DNA from: UBA5793 sp040255465
Lineage (GTDB): Bacteria > Planctomycetota > Phycisphaerae > Phycisphaerales > UBA5793
Length of the DNA stretch: 64,000 bases
Direction of reading: 5' to 3'
NCBI GenBank assembly: GCA_040255465.1
Contig: JBDZVA010000007.1
Coordinates: 1 to 64,000 of the forward strand
Each line of letters starts with the position of its first letter. The stretch's first letter is position 1. Both the position numbers and the translations under genes were made by a program. A model generated the notes under the pieces. It was given only the letters and a program-made list of their open reading frames with translations, made no database searches and was not told the origin of the DNA. Positions 18,211 to 27,455 of this stretch are shown here, one piece after another.

Positions 18211-19935
18211 ATGCCAACAACCCGTTTCACAATCGCAGGTGTGGCCTTGCTGTTCCTTGCTCCGCTGAGCGAGTCGCCGCACGCGTTTGGGCAGGGGCTG
18301 CCGTGCCCTCCGGTTCAATTGCAGCGCATCATCAGCCCGTGCTCTGTCGGCAACGGATTTGGCAGGGCACTGTCCGTGCGAGATGATCGCCTGGCCGTGG
18401 GCCGCTACGACGGCCCGGGAGGTCGCATTTCGACCTACCGCCTGAATGCGAATACTCGTCAATGGGACTTTGAGACGGATCTTCGACCCGTCGAATTGAT
18501 GCCCGGCGACGCCTTTGGGAACGAGGTTGCGCTGCACCACGATCCGGGAACAGACGAGTGGCTTCTGGCTGGCGCGAGCCCGTATTACAGCCTTGTTGAA
18601 CAGAGCGCGGGGAAAGTCTATTTGTTTCGATTGAACGGATCCGGTGAATGGGTGGCGCATGGCGAACTGGCGCCCGACACTCCTGTTGCAAAAGAGTGGT
18701 TTGGCGATGAGGTCACATGGGCTACAGACGGTGGTCGGACGTTTGTGGTCGTGGGCGCGCCGGGATCGGAAGGGCGCGAACTCATCGGCTCGACGTACGT
18801 CTTTGAAGAAGACGGACAGGGCGGTTGGATCCAGCAGGCGCACCTTCAGGCGCCGGATGGATCGGCGGACGATGCGTTCGGCGTCGGTCTTGCCTCCACC
18901 GAGAGTAACGGGGAGACCATCCTGATTGTCGGCGCTTCGGGCCGCCAGTATGTGCGTTACACTCAGCCCGGCCAGGTTTACTGCTATCGATTTGATTCGC
19001 AGACTGACGAGTGGATGCTCGAAGCGCAATTCGAGGCGCCCGACCCCTATGAACAGGATCGGTATGGATGCGATGTCTCCGTTGCGCCGGTCTTCGATCT
19101 CCCCGGGTTCACGCATCGCGCACTCGTAGGCAGGCTCCATGAAGGTGGGTTCGGCAACCCTGAAGGCCCCGGCGGCGCGTATCTGTACTTGCGCGCTGCC
19201 GACGGTACATGGCAGCAGGAAGCGCACCTGACGCCACCGGTCGCCAATCCGAGCGACATGTACTTTGGCCAGACGGTTGACCTGGCGTCGGATGGCTCTG
19301 GCCGGCTGCTGATCGGCGCTCCTAACAATCGAGACTTCGGCACCTCCTGCGGCGCGGTCTATGTCTTCGAGCGCGACGAGCAGACCGGGGAGTGGGCTGC
19401 GACGCAGGCGCTGTACGGCCGGGAGTCCGATGCGCTTGATGTGGTCGGCGTGTCACTCGGCCTCGGCAGCCTTGCTTCTGACGGACTCGCAGTTCTCGGC
19501 GCGCACACGACGCAATGCGAAGGCGGGCTGCAGACGGACGCCGTCGGCGCGGTCTATTCCTTCGACCTCAACCCCGGCAACGGCGGGGAGTGTCCAGCGC
19601 CCGTCATCACATTGCAGAAGCTGCCCGACTGTTCGAGCGGGCCGGGCGGAGAGATCGAGGTGCGCTGGTTCCAGGCGACGCCGGATCAGCGGGCCCGCAT
19701 CGCGCTGCTCTACGCCAAGCGCACCGGCAACTTCATCATCCCCAACGGCAACCCGTGCTCGGGCACTTCGCTGCAACTGGGCCAACTCGGCCTGCAGGTC
19801 GCCTACGTCGGCTCAGCGGGCCAGTTCGGCGCCGGCCGCCTCAAGCGCACGGTCCCCCGCACCGTCTGCGGCGGCTACCTCCAACTCGTCGACATCACCC
19901 GCTGCGCCACCAGCAACGTCGTGCGAATCGAATAG
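18211..19935 (+). CDS. Secreted seven-bladed FG-GAP beta-propeller protein with four-cysteine C-terminal module
   Basis: 574 residues. After a signal peptide (about 1-30, ending HAFGQ) there are seven repeats of the integrin-alpha type. Each has an FG-x-x-[LV]-like turn and a [LIV]VGA-like strand: NGFGRALSV, DAFGNEVAL, EWFGDEVTW, DAFGVGLAS, DRYGCDVSV, MYFGQTVDLA and DVVGVSLGLG. Seven units make one closed propeller. The last ~110 residues are the four-cysteine C-terminal module (PDCSSG, NPCSGT, TVCGGYLQLV, TRCATSNVVRI). Such propellers usually mediate binding rather than catalysis; the ligand is unknown. Start chosen at MPTTRF with AAGGAG upstream. Confidence 0.82.
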   Translation: MPTTRFTIAGVALLFLAPLSESPHAFGQGLPCPPVQLQRIISPCSVGNGFGRALSVRDDRLAVGRYDGPGGRISTYRLNANTRQWDFETDLRPVELMPGDAFGNEVALHHDPGTDEWLLAGASPYYSLVEQSAGKVYLFRLNGSGEWVAHGELAPDTPVAKEWFGDEVTWATDGGRTFVVVGAPGSEGRELIGSTYVFEEDGQGGWIQQAHLQAPDGSADDAFGVGLASTESNGETILIVGASGRQYVRYTQPGQVYCYRFDSQTDEWMLEAQFEAPDPYEQDRYGCDVSVAPVFDLPGFTHRALVGRLHEGGFGNPEGPGGAYLYLRAADGTWQQEAHLTPPVANPSDMYFGQTVDLASDGSGRLLIGAPNNRDFGTSCGAVYVFERDEQTGEWAATQALYGRESDALDVVGVSLGLGSLASDGLAVLGAHTTQCEGGLQTDAVGAVYSFDLNPGNGGECPAPVITLQKLPDCSSGPGGEIEVRWFQATPDQRARIALLYAKRTGNFIIPNGNPCSGTSLQLGQLGLQVAYVGSAGQFGAGRLKRTVPRTVCGGYLQLVDITRCATSNVVRIE

Positions 19936-19999
19936 CCGGTGGCGTCGACCGCCGCGGCTGTGAGTGGAGTTCGATGTTGAACGTCATTGCCCCATCGCA

Positions 20000-20031
20000 C
20001 TGAACGCTCGCCCAGAGCGACGAGTGTTCAG
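20000..20031. terminator. Hairpin between convergent genes
   Basis: CTGAACGCTCG (20000-20010) pairs with CGAGTGTTCAG (20021-20031), with one G-U pair, between the FG-GAP gene and sucD. No U-tract, so probably a bidirectional or factor-assisted terminator. Confidence 0.4.
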
Positions 20032-20064
20032 CGCCACCCGACTCCGTTTGAAGTTGAGCCGCTC

Positions 20065-21009
20065 TCAGTTCAACCCCAGCGCCTGGCACATGGCGCTGCC
20101 CATGTCGGCGGGGCTCATGGCGACGGTGACGCCGTCCGCCTTGAGGGACTTGATCTTGGCCGCGGCGGTGTCATCTGCGCCGCCGATGATGGCGCCGGCG
20201 TGTCCCATGCGCTTGCCCTTGGGCGCGGTCTGGCCGGCGATGAAACCGGCGACTGGCTTTCTCATGTTCTTGCGGATCCAGTGGCCGGCTTCGGTTTCGT
20301 CGCTGCCGCCGATCTCGCCGATCATGAGTACGCCATCGGTGTCAGCGTCCTCATTGAACATGGAGAGGAGTTCGATGAAGTTGAGTCCCTTGACGGGATC
20401 GCCGCCGATGCCCACGCAGGTCGATTGACCGACGCCGCGACTGGAGCATTGCCAGACGGCTTCGTAGGTGAGCGTGCCGGATCGGGAGATGATGCCCACG
20501 GCCTTGCCGGTCTTGGCGTCGGCGCGGTGCATGTGGATGTAGCCGGGCATGATGCCGATCTTGCAGCCGCCCGAAAACCTGGCGTTGGCGCCTTCACCCG
20601 AGACGCGCTTTCCGGGGGTGATGACGCCGGGGCAGTTTGGGCCGATGAGGTGTGACTCGGGGTAGTCGCGCAGCAGCGCCTTGGTGCGGATCATGTCAGC
20701 CGTGGCGATGCCCTCGGTGATGCAACAGATGACGCGGACGCCCGCCGCGGCGGCTTCGATGACGGCGTCGCCTGCGAACGGCGGGGGAACGAAGATCATC
20801 GTGGCGTTGGCGCCGGTGGCCTGGACGGCTTCGGCGACGGTGTTGAAGATCGGCAGGCCGTTTGGGTCTTTAGTGCCGCCCTTGCCGGGGGTCACACCGC
20901 CGACCATCTTAGTGCCGTAGGCGAGGCTTCCCTTGGTGTGGGTGGCGCCGGCAGCGCCGGTGATGCCCTGGCAGATGACCTTGGTTTCGCCGGAGACGAG
21001 GATGCTCAT
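20065..21009 (-). CDS. sucD: Succinyl-CoA ligase, alpha subunit
   Basis: 314 residues. Alpha subunit of succinyl-CoA synthetase: succinyl-CoA + NDP + Pi to succinate + CoA + NTP in the TCA cycle. Visible are the CoA-binding Rossmann N-terminus (CQGITGAAGATHTKGSLAYG), the GPNCPGVITPG loop, SRSGTLTYE, and the GHAGAIIGG motif that contains the phosphorylated His. A few extra residues (near HMHRADAKT) lie before GIISRSGTLTYE compared with the E. coli protein. The beta subunit gene sucC is not adjacent, unlike the usual sucCD pair. Start chosen at MSILVSGETKVI (21009). Confidence 0.95.
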   Translation of the reverse strand: MSILVSGETKVICQGITGAAGATHTKGSLAYGTKMVGGVTPGKGGTKDPNGLPIFNTVAEAVQATGANATMIFVPPPFAGDAVIEAAAAGVRVICCITEGIATADMIRTKALLRDYPESHLIGPNCPGVITPGKRVSGEGANARFSGGCKIGIMPGYIHMHRADAKTGKAVGIISRSGTLTYEAVWQCSSRGVGQSTCVGIGGDPVKGLNFIELLSMFNEDADTDGVLMIGEIGGSDETEAGHWIRKNMRKPVAGFIAGQTAPKGKRMGHAGAIIGGADDTAAAKIKSLKADGVTVAMSPADMGSAMCQALGLN

Positions 21010-21239
21010 GGGTCTTGCGCTCTCGATCTGGAGGTGATTCTGACCGTCTCGGACGCGCGGCCGACCCCCGACCAGTGCAGCGCGTGTGACAAGTGGTGAG
21101 GATATCTCCGGTCCGGGAGGTGTCCAACGTTCTGCACATTGAGCGAGCAAATTGCTGGGTTGACCGGTGTCAATCGGGCCGCATGATTCCCCTGCGACAA
21201 ACAGATTCGAACCCCCAGACCTTCACAGGGAGCAATGAG

Positions 21240-22037
21240 ATGACGACGAGCCCACTGCTGTTCACACTGGTCTTCGCTCTGGTCGCCGGCCTGGGTGCCG
21301 GGCCGGCGCAGGCCAAGGTCGTGACGCGCGACATCACCTACAAGGACGGCGACGTCGAGTTGAAGGGGTACTACGCCTACGACGATGCGCTGGCCGGGCC
21401 GCGGCCGGGTGTGCTGATCGTCCACGCGTGGTGGGGACTGGGCAGCGACGAAAAGGGGCGGGCCCGCCAACTGGCCGAGCTGGGCTACGCGGCGTTTGCA
21501 CTGGATATGTACGGGGCCGACAAGTTTACTGAAGACCCCACGCAGGCGGGGCAGTGGGCCGGGGCCTTCTACCAGGATCGCCAACTGGCGCGGAGCCGGG
21601 CTGCGGCAGGGCTGAAGGTGCTCACGGCGCAGAAGGAAGTCGATGCGAGCGGCGTGGCGGCGATCGGCTACTGCTTCGGCGGGACGATCGTGACGGAGCT
21701 GGCGTACAGCGGAGCGGAGCTGAAGGGCATCGTGAGTTTCCACGGCGGTCCGATGCCGGCCGGCGAAGGCGATGCCGCCCGCGTCAAGGCGAAGGTGCTC
21801 ATCTGCCACGGGTCGGCGGACACGCTGGTGCCGATGGACAACATCCACAAGTTCACCGATTCGCTCGCGGGCTCGGCGGTCGACTGGCAACTGGTGGTCT
21901 ACAGCGGAGCCAGGCACAGTTTCACGACGCCGAGCGTGGACAAGTTCAACATCCCCGGCGCCGGTTATGACGCGGCGGCGGACCGGCGATCGTGGGCTCA
22001 GATGGAGATGTTTTTCGATGAGATCTTCGCGCGATGA
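21240..22037 (+). CDS. Exported dienelactone hydrolase family protein
   Basis: 265-residue alpha/beta hydrolase with a signal peptide (about 1-25, ending GPAQA). The dienelactone hydrolase signature is present: VLIVHAWWGLG early in the fold, the nucleophile elbow GYCFGGT with a Cys nucleophile, an Asp after ICHGSADTLVP, and the catalytic His in GARHSF. Likely hydrolyses small esters or lactones in the periplasm; the true substrate is unknown. GGGAG lies 8 nt before the ATG at 21240. The upstream open frame (to 21093) lies in the sucD promoter region and is not used. Divergent from sucD. Confidence 0.85.
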   Translation: MTTSPLLFTLVFALVAGLGAGPAQAKVVTRDITYKDGDVELKGYYAYDDALAGPRPGVLIVHAWWGLGSDEKGRARQLAELGYAAFALDMYGADKFTEDPTQAGQWAGAFYQDRQLARSRAAAGLKVLTAQKEVDASGVAAIGYCFGGTIVTELAYSGAELKGIVSFHGGPMPAGEGDAARVKAKVLICHGSADTLVPMDNIHKFTDSLAGSAVDWQLVVYSGARHSFTTPSVDKFNIPGAGYDAAADRRSWAQMEMFFDEIFAR

Positions 22038-22165
22038 CGCGGTCTTCGCGTGAAAACCAGCCGCGCCGCCGATTCAGGCTGCGCCGCCCTGAATTTCGCG
22101 CGCGGCCGGGCTAGGGTTTTGTCCCGCAAGGATGCGTGTGTTGCACGGTGGGAGAAGGACTGACG

Positions 22166-22627
22166 ATGGCGATGAATCTGGCTCAGCGCACGAACGACTC
22201 CATCCCGAGTAGTCGATACGGTTCGGACGCGGTGACGCACGACATTCGTGTGCGCGTCGTCCCCGCGTTCATGCCGGAGCATTCATCGCGTCTCGATCGC
22301 AAGTATGTCTTTGCCTATCGGATTCGCATCACCAACGAGGGCGATTCGCGCGTGCGCCTCGTGTCGCGCCGCTGGGCAATCGTCGATGCATTCGGCCGCA
22401 CTGAAGAGGTGACGGGCGAAGGCGTCGTCGGCCAGCAGCCGGTGCTCGATCCGGGTGAGACGTTTGAGTACGCGAGCCACTGCCTGCTCAAGACGGAGTG
22501 GGGCACGATGGAAGGCACGTACCACATGCAGCCAGAGGGCGGCGACGCGTTCGACGTCGCCATAGAGCGGTTCTATCTCGTGGCGCGGGCCGATGAACCT
22601 GTGGTGGCAACGTCTACGGCCGGTTGA
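22166..22627 (+). CDS. apaG: ApaG-domain protein
   Basis: 153 residues with one ApaG/polymerase-delta-interacting-type beta-sandwich domain: VRVVPAFMPEHSS, FAYRIRITNEGD, VRLVSRRWAIVDAFG, the Gly-rich GEGVVGQQP and PGETFEYASHCLLKTEWGTM. These are the conserved strands of the family (usual length about 125). The N-terminus is about 20 residues longer than in E. coli. ApaG is linked to Ap4A metabolism and cobalt/magnesium phenotypes in enterobacteria, but its biochemical role is not settled. The ATG at 22166 follows an AAGGA site; a GTG at 22136 is also in frame. A perfect hairpin lies downstream. Confidence 0.9.
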   Translation: MAMNLAQRTNDSIPSSRYGSDAVTHDIRVRVVPAFMPEHSSRLDRKYVFAYRIRITNEGDSRVRLVSRRWAIVDAFGRTEEVTGEGVVGQQPVLDPGETFEYASHCLLKTEWGTMEGTYHMQPEGGDAFDVAIERFYLVARADEPVVATSTAG

Positions 22628-22685
22628 TTCGACGGGGATGCTCGTTCGAATGCTCGCAGACTGACAGTACACGCAGAACCAACGC

Positions 22686-22721
22686 AAACGACGTCGTCAC
22701 CCTCAAGTGACGACGTCGTTT
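22686..22721. terminator. Bidirectional terminator hairpin
   Basis: AAACGACGTCGTCAC (22686-22700) pairs perfectly with GTGACGACGTCGTTT (22707-22721), a 15-bp stem with a 6-nt loop, between convergent apaG and the LVIVD protein gene. Confidence 0.75.
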
Positions 22722-22748
22722 GACATAGGCAAGTCAGGACGTGCGCGA

Positions 22749-25043
22749 TCAGTTCGGCGCCTGGGCGACGTTGCTGGTTTCGCAGTTGGATGTCTGGACC
22801 AGCTGGAAGTAGCCGCCGCACGCTCCATTGGGCAGGGTGGCGTTGAACGACCCCGCACCGGCACCGGAGTTGAATCGGCGAGCGAGCTGGATGTGGTCCG
22901 AACCCAGGCCGAGGATGGTGCCGCTGCACACGCCGCTCGGAACGACGAACGAACCGGTGTTGCGTGCGAAGACGAGTCCCAGCGTGACGTTGGATGACGC
23001 CTGAGACCATGAGAACAGCGCACCGCCCTGGTTGCGGCAGGTGCCGGACACCGCCAGCGTGAGTCCGCCGCCACTGCCGCAGTCGATGGCGATGAGTTTG
23101 AAGGCGTCGAGGCCCGCTTCCGTCACGGAGTTGTTGGGGTTGTCTGCAGCGCTGAATCGGAAGCGCATCTGACTGGTGAGCGGAACAAAGTCGGTGATGT
23201 TGAGCGTCTCGTTGCGCCAGCCCGGCTCGCGGGAGATGCGCTTCATCAGCGTCCAGTTGTTTCCGCCGTCATTGGAGACTTCTGCGTCAAAGAAGTCATC
23301 GCCGTCGTCGTTGTAGAACCAGCGGTCGTAGGACACGAGCACAGTGGACTGGCCCGTGAGGCTGAAGACCGGGGAGATCAGGCGCGTCGGTCCGCCATCG
23401 AGATCCTGGTTGGGGCCGTTGCCGGTGATGTAGCAGTTTCCCGAGCCGTCCGAGTCGGTGGGCGGGTCGCCGCGCGTACCGCCGTTGGCGGGCACGCCGC
23501 GCACCCAGGCTCCGTCAGAGACGTTCTCGTTGATCACCGTCCAGCCATTGTCGGCTTCGAAGTTCTCGTCAAGCAGGACATTGAGGGAGCCGGCGCTGAG
23601 CGCGGTGTAGGTGGAAGCCGGCGCGTCGGAAGGGTTGACGACGACCTGACCTCGAGTTGTTTCCGCGCTGGTGTAGTACTGGACGGTGGTGCCGCAAGGC
23701 GTGGCGGGGAACAGGGCTTCGTAGGAGTTGTCTCCGAGGATGCCCATGGGAATGTCGACCCAGCCGTTGCCGTCGTTGACGTGCAGCACACCAGTGCCGG
23801 GTTGCGGGACGGAACCGCGCGGGGTGACATCCATCCGCATGGTGGTGCCGCCGGCGGGGTTAATCAGCTCGGGCCGGCCGTTGGGATAGTCGAACGTCAG
23901 GCTGGCTTGCGACGCGGTGACGTCGACGATGAACAGGCCACGGGTGATGTCGCTGATGATGACCGTGCCGCTGGGGAAGTAGGGGTAGGTGCTCCAGGCG
24001 CCATCGAACGACGGGGCATCGTCGCCGGGGTAGGTGTCAAACCAGCCGGTCTGCACGGGGTCGAGCGGGTCGGTGGCGTCGAAGATGCGCAATCCGCTGC
24101 GGTAGTTGGCTTCGAAGACGAAGTTGCCGTTGACGTAGAGATTGTGGTCGATGGAGGGCCGACCGGAGGTGAAGGTCGAGACGAGATTCGGGTTTGTGAT
24201 GTCGCTGACGTCAAAGACGCGAGTGAGCGTGACGTTGGTGTAGCCGTTCTGCTCGTCGAGTTCATCGTTGAGGAAGAAGTAGTTTCGATCTTCGCTGAGC
24301 CAGCCCTGGTGGCAGTAGTTCAGGCCGGGGTAGACGACGCGACCGGTGCGGAACATGTTGGACTTGTTGGTCACATCGACGATGTCAAAAGCGGTCTGGC
24401 CGTTGGAGCAGTAGGCAATCTGCCGACCGGCATAGGGGCCGGATTCGAAGGTGACCACCTGGATGTCGTGGGTGTAGGGGCCGGAAATCTGGCCCGCAAG
24501 CGTGGGGTTGGCCGGATCGGTCAGATCAAACACGACGGGGGAGCCGCCGTTGATGTTGGCGCCGACGACATAGAGGAATCCGCTGACTTCGTCCACGAAG
24601 ACGTTGTGGGCCTTGCTCAAGCCGTTGGTGGTCAGGCTGCGCACCAGAGTGACGTTGCCGTTGTCCACGTCGGCGAGGCTGATGACCTGGATGCCGCCAC
24701 TGGATTCATTGCTGACGTAGCAGTGATCGCGGTAGACCTTGACATCGCCCCAGAGACTGGTGCTGTGGCGGATCTCAGCGATGAGCACGGGATTGACGGG
24801 GTCGGTGATTTCGACCACGGCCAGGGCGGTGCTGATTCCCATCAGGGCGTACTCACGCCCGGATGGGGAGACGTAGCCCCAGCAGTCGTTGCCGGTCTCA
24901 GGGTTGCTTGGGAATGCGGACAGTGGCATGAACTTGAGCAGCGTGACGTTCTGCGATTCAAACTGGGCCAGAGCGCTGGGCCCGGTCAGCAGAGCGGCAC
25001 CCACCCCGAGTGCCAGAAGGCTGCGACGAACGAATGACAACAT
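22749..25043 (-). CDS. Secreted LVIVD/choice-of-anchor-B protein with four-cysteine C-terminal module
   Basis: 764 residues. A signal peptide (about 1-25, ending PSALAQ) is followed by an LVIVD-type propeller region (about 26-400) with repeating D-[ILV]-T-[DN]-P-x-N-P-x-L units such as VEITDPVNPVLI, FDLTDPANPTLA and FDVSDITNPNLV. This arrangement is that of 'choice-of-anchor B' proteins, which in other bacteria carry varied C-terminal anchors. A jelly-roll/MAM-like domain follows (about 515-650, VLVSYDRWFYNDD...FRFSAADNP). The last ~105 residues are the four-cysteine module (SGTCRN, SGVCSGT, NGACGGYFQLV, NCETSNVA). GGAGGAG precedes the chosen ATG at 25043. Probably a surface protein; ligand unknown. 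Confidence 0.85.
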   Translation of the reverse strand: MLSFVRRSLLALGVGAALLTGPSALAQFESQNVTLLKFMPLSAFPSNPETGNDCWGYVSPSGREYALMGISTALAVVEITDPVNPVLIAEIRHSTSLWGDVKVYRDHCYVSNESSGGIQVISLADVDNGNVTLVRSLTTNGLSKAHNVFVDEVSGFLYVVGANINGGSPVVFDLTDPANPTLAGQISGPYTHDIQVVTFESGPYAGRQIAYCSNGQTAFDIVDVTNKSNMFRTGRVVYPGLNYCHQGWLSEDRNYFFLNDELDEQNGYTNVTLTRVFDVSDITNPNLVSTFTSGRPSIDHNLYVNGNFVFEANYRSGLRIFDATDPLDPVQTGWFDTYPGDDAPSFDGAWSTYPYFPSGTVIISDITRGLFIVDVTASQASLTFDYPNGRPELINPAGGTTMRMDVTPRGSVPQPGTGVLHVNDGNGWVDIPMGILGDNSYEALFPATPCGTTVQYYTSAETTRGQVVVNPSDAPASTYTALSAGSLNVLLDENFEADNGWTVINENVSDGAWVRGVPANGGTRGDPPTDSDGSGNCYITGNGPNQDLDGGPTRLISPVFSLTGQSTVLVSYDRWFYNDDGDDFFDAEVSNDGGNNWTLMKRISREPGWRNETLNITDFVPLTSQMRFRFSAADNPNNSVTEAGLDAFKLIAIDCGSGGGLTLAVSGTCRNQGGALFSWSQASSNVTLGLVFARNTGSFVVPSGVCSGTILGLGSDHIQLARRFNSGAGAGSFNATLPNGACGGYFQLVQTSNCETSNVAQAPN

Positions 25044-25105
25044 GATGCTGCTCCTCCAAATCGGAAGTCCAATAAAATCACTCGCGCTGGATCCGCAATT
25101 GACTG

Positions 25106-25131
25106 AGCGATGCTCGAAGTCGAGCATCGCT
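25106..25131. repeat. 12-bp inverted repeat upstream of the LVIVD gene
   Basis: AGCGATGCTCGA (25106-25117) and TCGAGCATCGCT (25120-25131) are exact complements with two bases between. It lies about 65 nt upstream of the start at 25043. It could be an operator, a 5'-leader hairpin or a second terminator of the CHRD gene. Confidence 0.5.
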
Positions 25132-25163
25132 GTCGTCTTGCCGCCACGCGTCACCGCGGCCCC

Positions 25164-25215
25164 GCCATAGGAACCGGGAATGGTCCAAATACATTCCCGA
25201 AATAGCGCCTATGGC
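25164..25215 (-). terminator. Nested double inverted repeat at the end of the CHRD gene
   Basis: GCCATAGG (25164-25171) pairs with CCTATGGC (25208-25215), and inside it CGGGAATG (25175-25182) pairs with CATTCCCG (25192-25199). The outer arm overlaps the stop codon at 25209-25211. No U-tract follows. Probably a terminator or 3'-protecting structure. Confidence 0.45.
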
Positions 25216-26003
25216 AGAATAGCAGTCGAAACCGTGTTCGATTTCACCGAGTCGGCCCCGCCTGGTCCGCGCCGAATGACCGCCTGCAACGTCACCGCGA
25301 TCGGCGGAGCGTTGGGGGGAATCGTGATGGCCAGCGATGCGTGTCCCTGAGCGTTGGCCGTGGCCGTGCCGATGACGTTCACCGGGTTGAGAATGTCGAG
25401 CACCAATCCTCCCAGGCCCCCGATTGAAGGGCCGTCTCCCAGACCGGTGGGGCTGTAGAGGAAATACACGCGCTCGCCGCGCCCGGCATGGAGGATGTCA
25501 AAGGTGGCCCGCTGGCCGCGCGCCAGAGCGGTGTGGCTCAGGCGGGGCACGACTGTGGTCTGGCTGCGGATTTCGCCCGCCTCAAACTGCACGGTGTGCA
25601 CGTTGACATACGCCCCTTCGGTGAGGATGTCCTGTTCGTACATCTCGTCGATGGGGATGCCGGTGGCGATTCGGCGCAAGCCGTTGCCATCGGGCATGAA
25701 CATGGCGCCCATGCCGAGATGGGCAATCATGTCGCCGTAAAAACCGGCGCGGCCCTTGTGGATGTGGGCGTACAGGAGATTCTCGGGGAGAAATCCCTCG
25801 ATATAGAGATCAATGTCGAGCAGGTTGGTGACGTCGTCATAGACCATCTTGCAGGTGCCTGTTGCCTGACTGCCCGTTGGTGGATTGTGCTGATCGCCGG
25901 AGAGGTGCGTCTCAAAGTACCACACATCGGCGCTGGCGGCTGACGCGGCCATGAACGCAACCCCTACCGCAGCGATGGCTGCGACCTTCATCATGCTCTT
26001 CAT
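25209..26003 (-). CDS. Secreted CHRD-domain protein with cysteine-free C-terminal module
   Basis: 264 residues. Signal peptide (VAAIAAVGVAFMAASAASA), then a CHRD domain (about 27-150). The CHRD pattern is visible in FETHLSGDQHNPPTGSQATG, LYAHIHKGRAGFYG and VNVHTVQFEAGEIRSQ. CHRD domains occur in chordin and in many bacterial secreted proteins; their activity in bacteria is unknown. The last ~110 residues are the cysteine-free C-terminal module (VYFLYSPTGLG, VLDILNP, ATANAQGHASLAITIP, SNTVSTAI). AAGGAG lies 7 nt before the ATG. The HAF-repeat gene ends 87 nt upstream on the same strand, so the two may be co-transcribed. Confidence 0.85.
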   Translation of the reverse strand: MKSMMKVAAIAAVGVAFMAASAASADVWYFETHLSGDQHNPPTGSQATGTCKMVYDDVTNLLDIDLYIEGFLPENLLYAHIHKGRAGFYGDMIAHLGMGAMFMPDGNGLRRIATGIPIDEMYEQDILTEGAYVNVHTVQFEAGEIRSQTTVVPRLSHTALARGQRATFDILHAGRGERVYFLYSPTGLGDGPSIGGLGGLVLDILNPVNVIGTATANAQGHASLAITIPPNAPPIAVTLQAVIRRGPGGADSVKSNTVSTAILP

Positions 26004-26064
26004 ATCACCAACTCCTTCGGGCCTATGGGCCCATGCATCCTCTACTGTGAATCGTCACTCTCAC

Positions 26065-26082
26065 GCCGCGCAACGGCGCGGC
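26065..26082. terminator. Short GC hairpin after the HAF-repeat gene
   Basis: GCCGCGC (26065-26071) pairs with GCGCGGC (26076-26082) around AACG, just past the stop at 26091. No U-tract on the minus strand, so the assignment is weak. Confidence 0.3.
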
Positions 26083-26090
26083 ACCTGACC

Positions 26091-27455
26091 TTAGTAAAAC
26101 GTCCAGATCATGATGGAACTGAGTTCGCACGAACCGCCTTCGAGGGCCTGAAAAAGCACGCCGCGATTGCGGGCCGCCTGCGGCACCATGACGGTGAACA
26201 GCGCATGACCCGTTTCATCCGCCCGCACGCTCCGCAGCAGTGTCGGAGCGCGGATGCCGAAGTTCACGCCATTGCAGCCGGGAACGGGCACGGAGCCATA
26301 CTGGAAACCGTAGACAACGTGCACCATGGCGTGGGGCAGCGCGCCCGCGGCGTCAAAGGTATTCACCTCGCCGGCTCGCCCGGGGACCGGATTGGCCAGG
26401 CCGAGTTTGGGAACAAGCAGATACGCATGGGTCTCGCCGGCGGTGGTGCGTCCGGTGCCGCAGATGTGGCCCGAGTCACTGATGCCGGTCGCGGAGAGCA
26501 GGGTGTCCCAGCCCGAGAGCGGGGGGAGCAGCGAGTTGATGTTCTGGATCGTGCGGCCCGGCTTCCAGAGCACCGCCTGGTATTCGTTGGCTGCGGGCAG
26601 AAAGGCCTCGCCGACCGCCTCGCGCAGGATGTTGATCGAGAACGCGCGACTGTCGCCGCCGACGGGAAAGGCGCCGAGGTCGGTGAGTTGCCCATTCTCC
26701 CACATGAAGGGGTGGGTAACTTCGTTGCCGGTGTCGCCGTGGCCGACGATGACGCCATTGCGATTGGCGCTCGTGGCTTCGGCGTGGAGTCCGCCGAGCG
26801 TGCCGATCTCAACGATCTGATCGTTGGTCCAATAGACCGCGATGCGATTGCCTTCGCCGTCTTCGGACCAGCCGGTGATCAGGCCCGAGTCGCTGATGGA
26901 GAGTGCGGCGCTGGCGGTGTGGCCGGGCAGCGTGCCGAGACTGGTCATCACGTTATTGCGCCAGACAAAGGCGCGCCACTGGCCGTCGCTCTGCTGGGCC
27001 GTGCCCACGGCGTGTCGCGAGCCGTTGATGCCATAGGCCCTGGCGCTCTCGCCGCCAAGCGTGCCGAGATCGGTGCGGTTGCCCGAGACCCATGCGAAGG
27101 CCCGGGAACTCAGGCCGTTCGCCGTCACGGTGCGGCCGACGATCTGGCGGGTGATGTTGATCGACTGGGCGTAACTGTCGTCAAAGCCGGGCAGGACGCC
27201 GAGGTCGGTCATCTGGCCGTCGGCCCAGAAGAAGGCGTGCCAGCGGCCGTCTGCGGTCTGAGAGGCCCCGACGACTTCGTTGTTCTTGTTGATGCCCAGG
27301 GCCATGCTCTGCGCGCCGCCGAGCGTGCCCAAGTCAACGCCGATGTACCCCGGATCGTGCCGGCCAAGGGCGTGTGCGGCTGATAACCCGGCCACCACCA
27401 GAGCGGCAAACAGGCGCAGGCAGGACTGGTTTCGTTGCTGAAAACGTGTGCGCAT
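26091..27455 (-). CDS. Secreted HAF-repeat protein with cysteine-free C-terminal module
   Basis: 454 residues. After a signal peptide (about 8-28) there are about six repeats of roughly 50 residues with the HAF consensus [TV]DLGTLGG...A.GIN..G.IVG...HAF.W (VDLGTLGGAQSMALGIN, TDLGVLPGFDDSYAQSIN, TDLGTLGGESARAYGIN, TSLGTLPGHTASAALSIS and so on). These probably form a beta-propeller. The last ~105 residues (from about 345) are a divergent cysteine-free C-terminal module: VHVVYGFQYGSVPVPG, then ADETGHALFTVMVP and VLFQALEGG. It contains two isolated Cys residues and lacks a clean SNVV end. Start chosen at MRTRFQQ (27455), where the signal peptide begins. Confidence 0.83.
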   Translation of the reverse strand: MRTRFQQRNQSCLRLFAALVVAGLSAAHALGRHDPGYIGVDLGTLGGAQSMALGINKNNEVVGASQTADGRWHAFFWADGQMTDLGVLPGFDDSYAQSINITRQIVGRTVTANGLSSRAFAWVSGNRTDLGTLGGESARAYGINGSRHAVGTAQQSDGQWRAFVWRNNVMTSLGTLPGHTASAALSISDSGLITGWSEDGEGNRIAVYWTNDQIVEIGTLGGLHAEATSANRNGVIVGHGDTGNEVTHPFMWENGQLTDLGAFPVGGDSRAFSINILREAVGEAFLPAANEYQAVLWKPGRTIQNINSLLPPLSGWDTLLSATGISDSGHICGTGRTTAGETHAYLLVPKLGLANPVPGRAGEVNTFDAAGALPHAMVHVVYGFQYGSVPVPGCNGVNFGIRAPTLLRSVRADETGHALFTVMVPQAARNRGVLFQALEGGSCELSSIMIWTFY

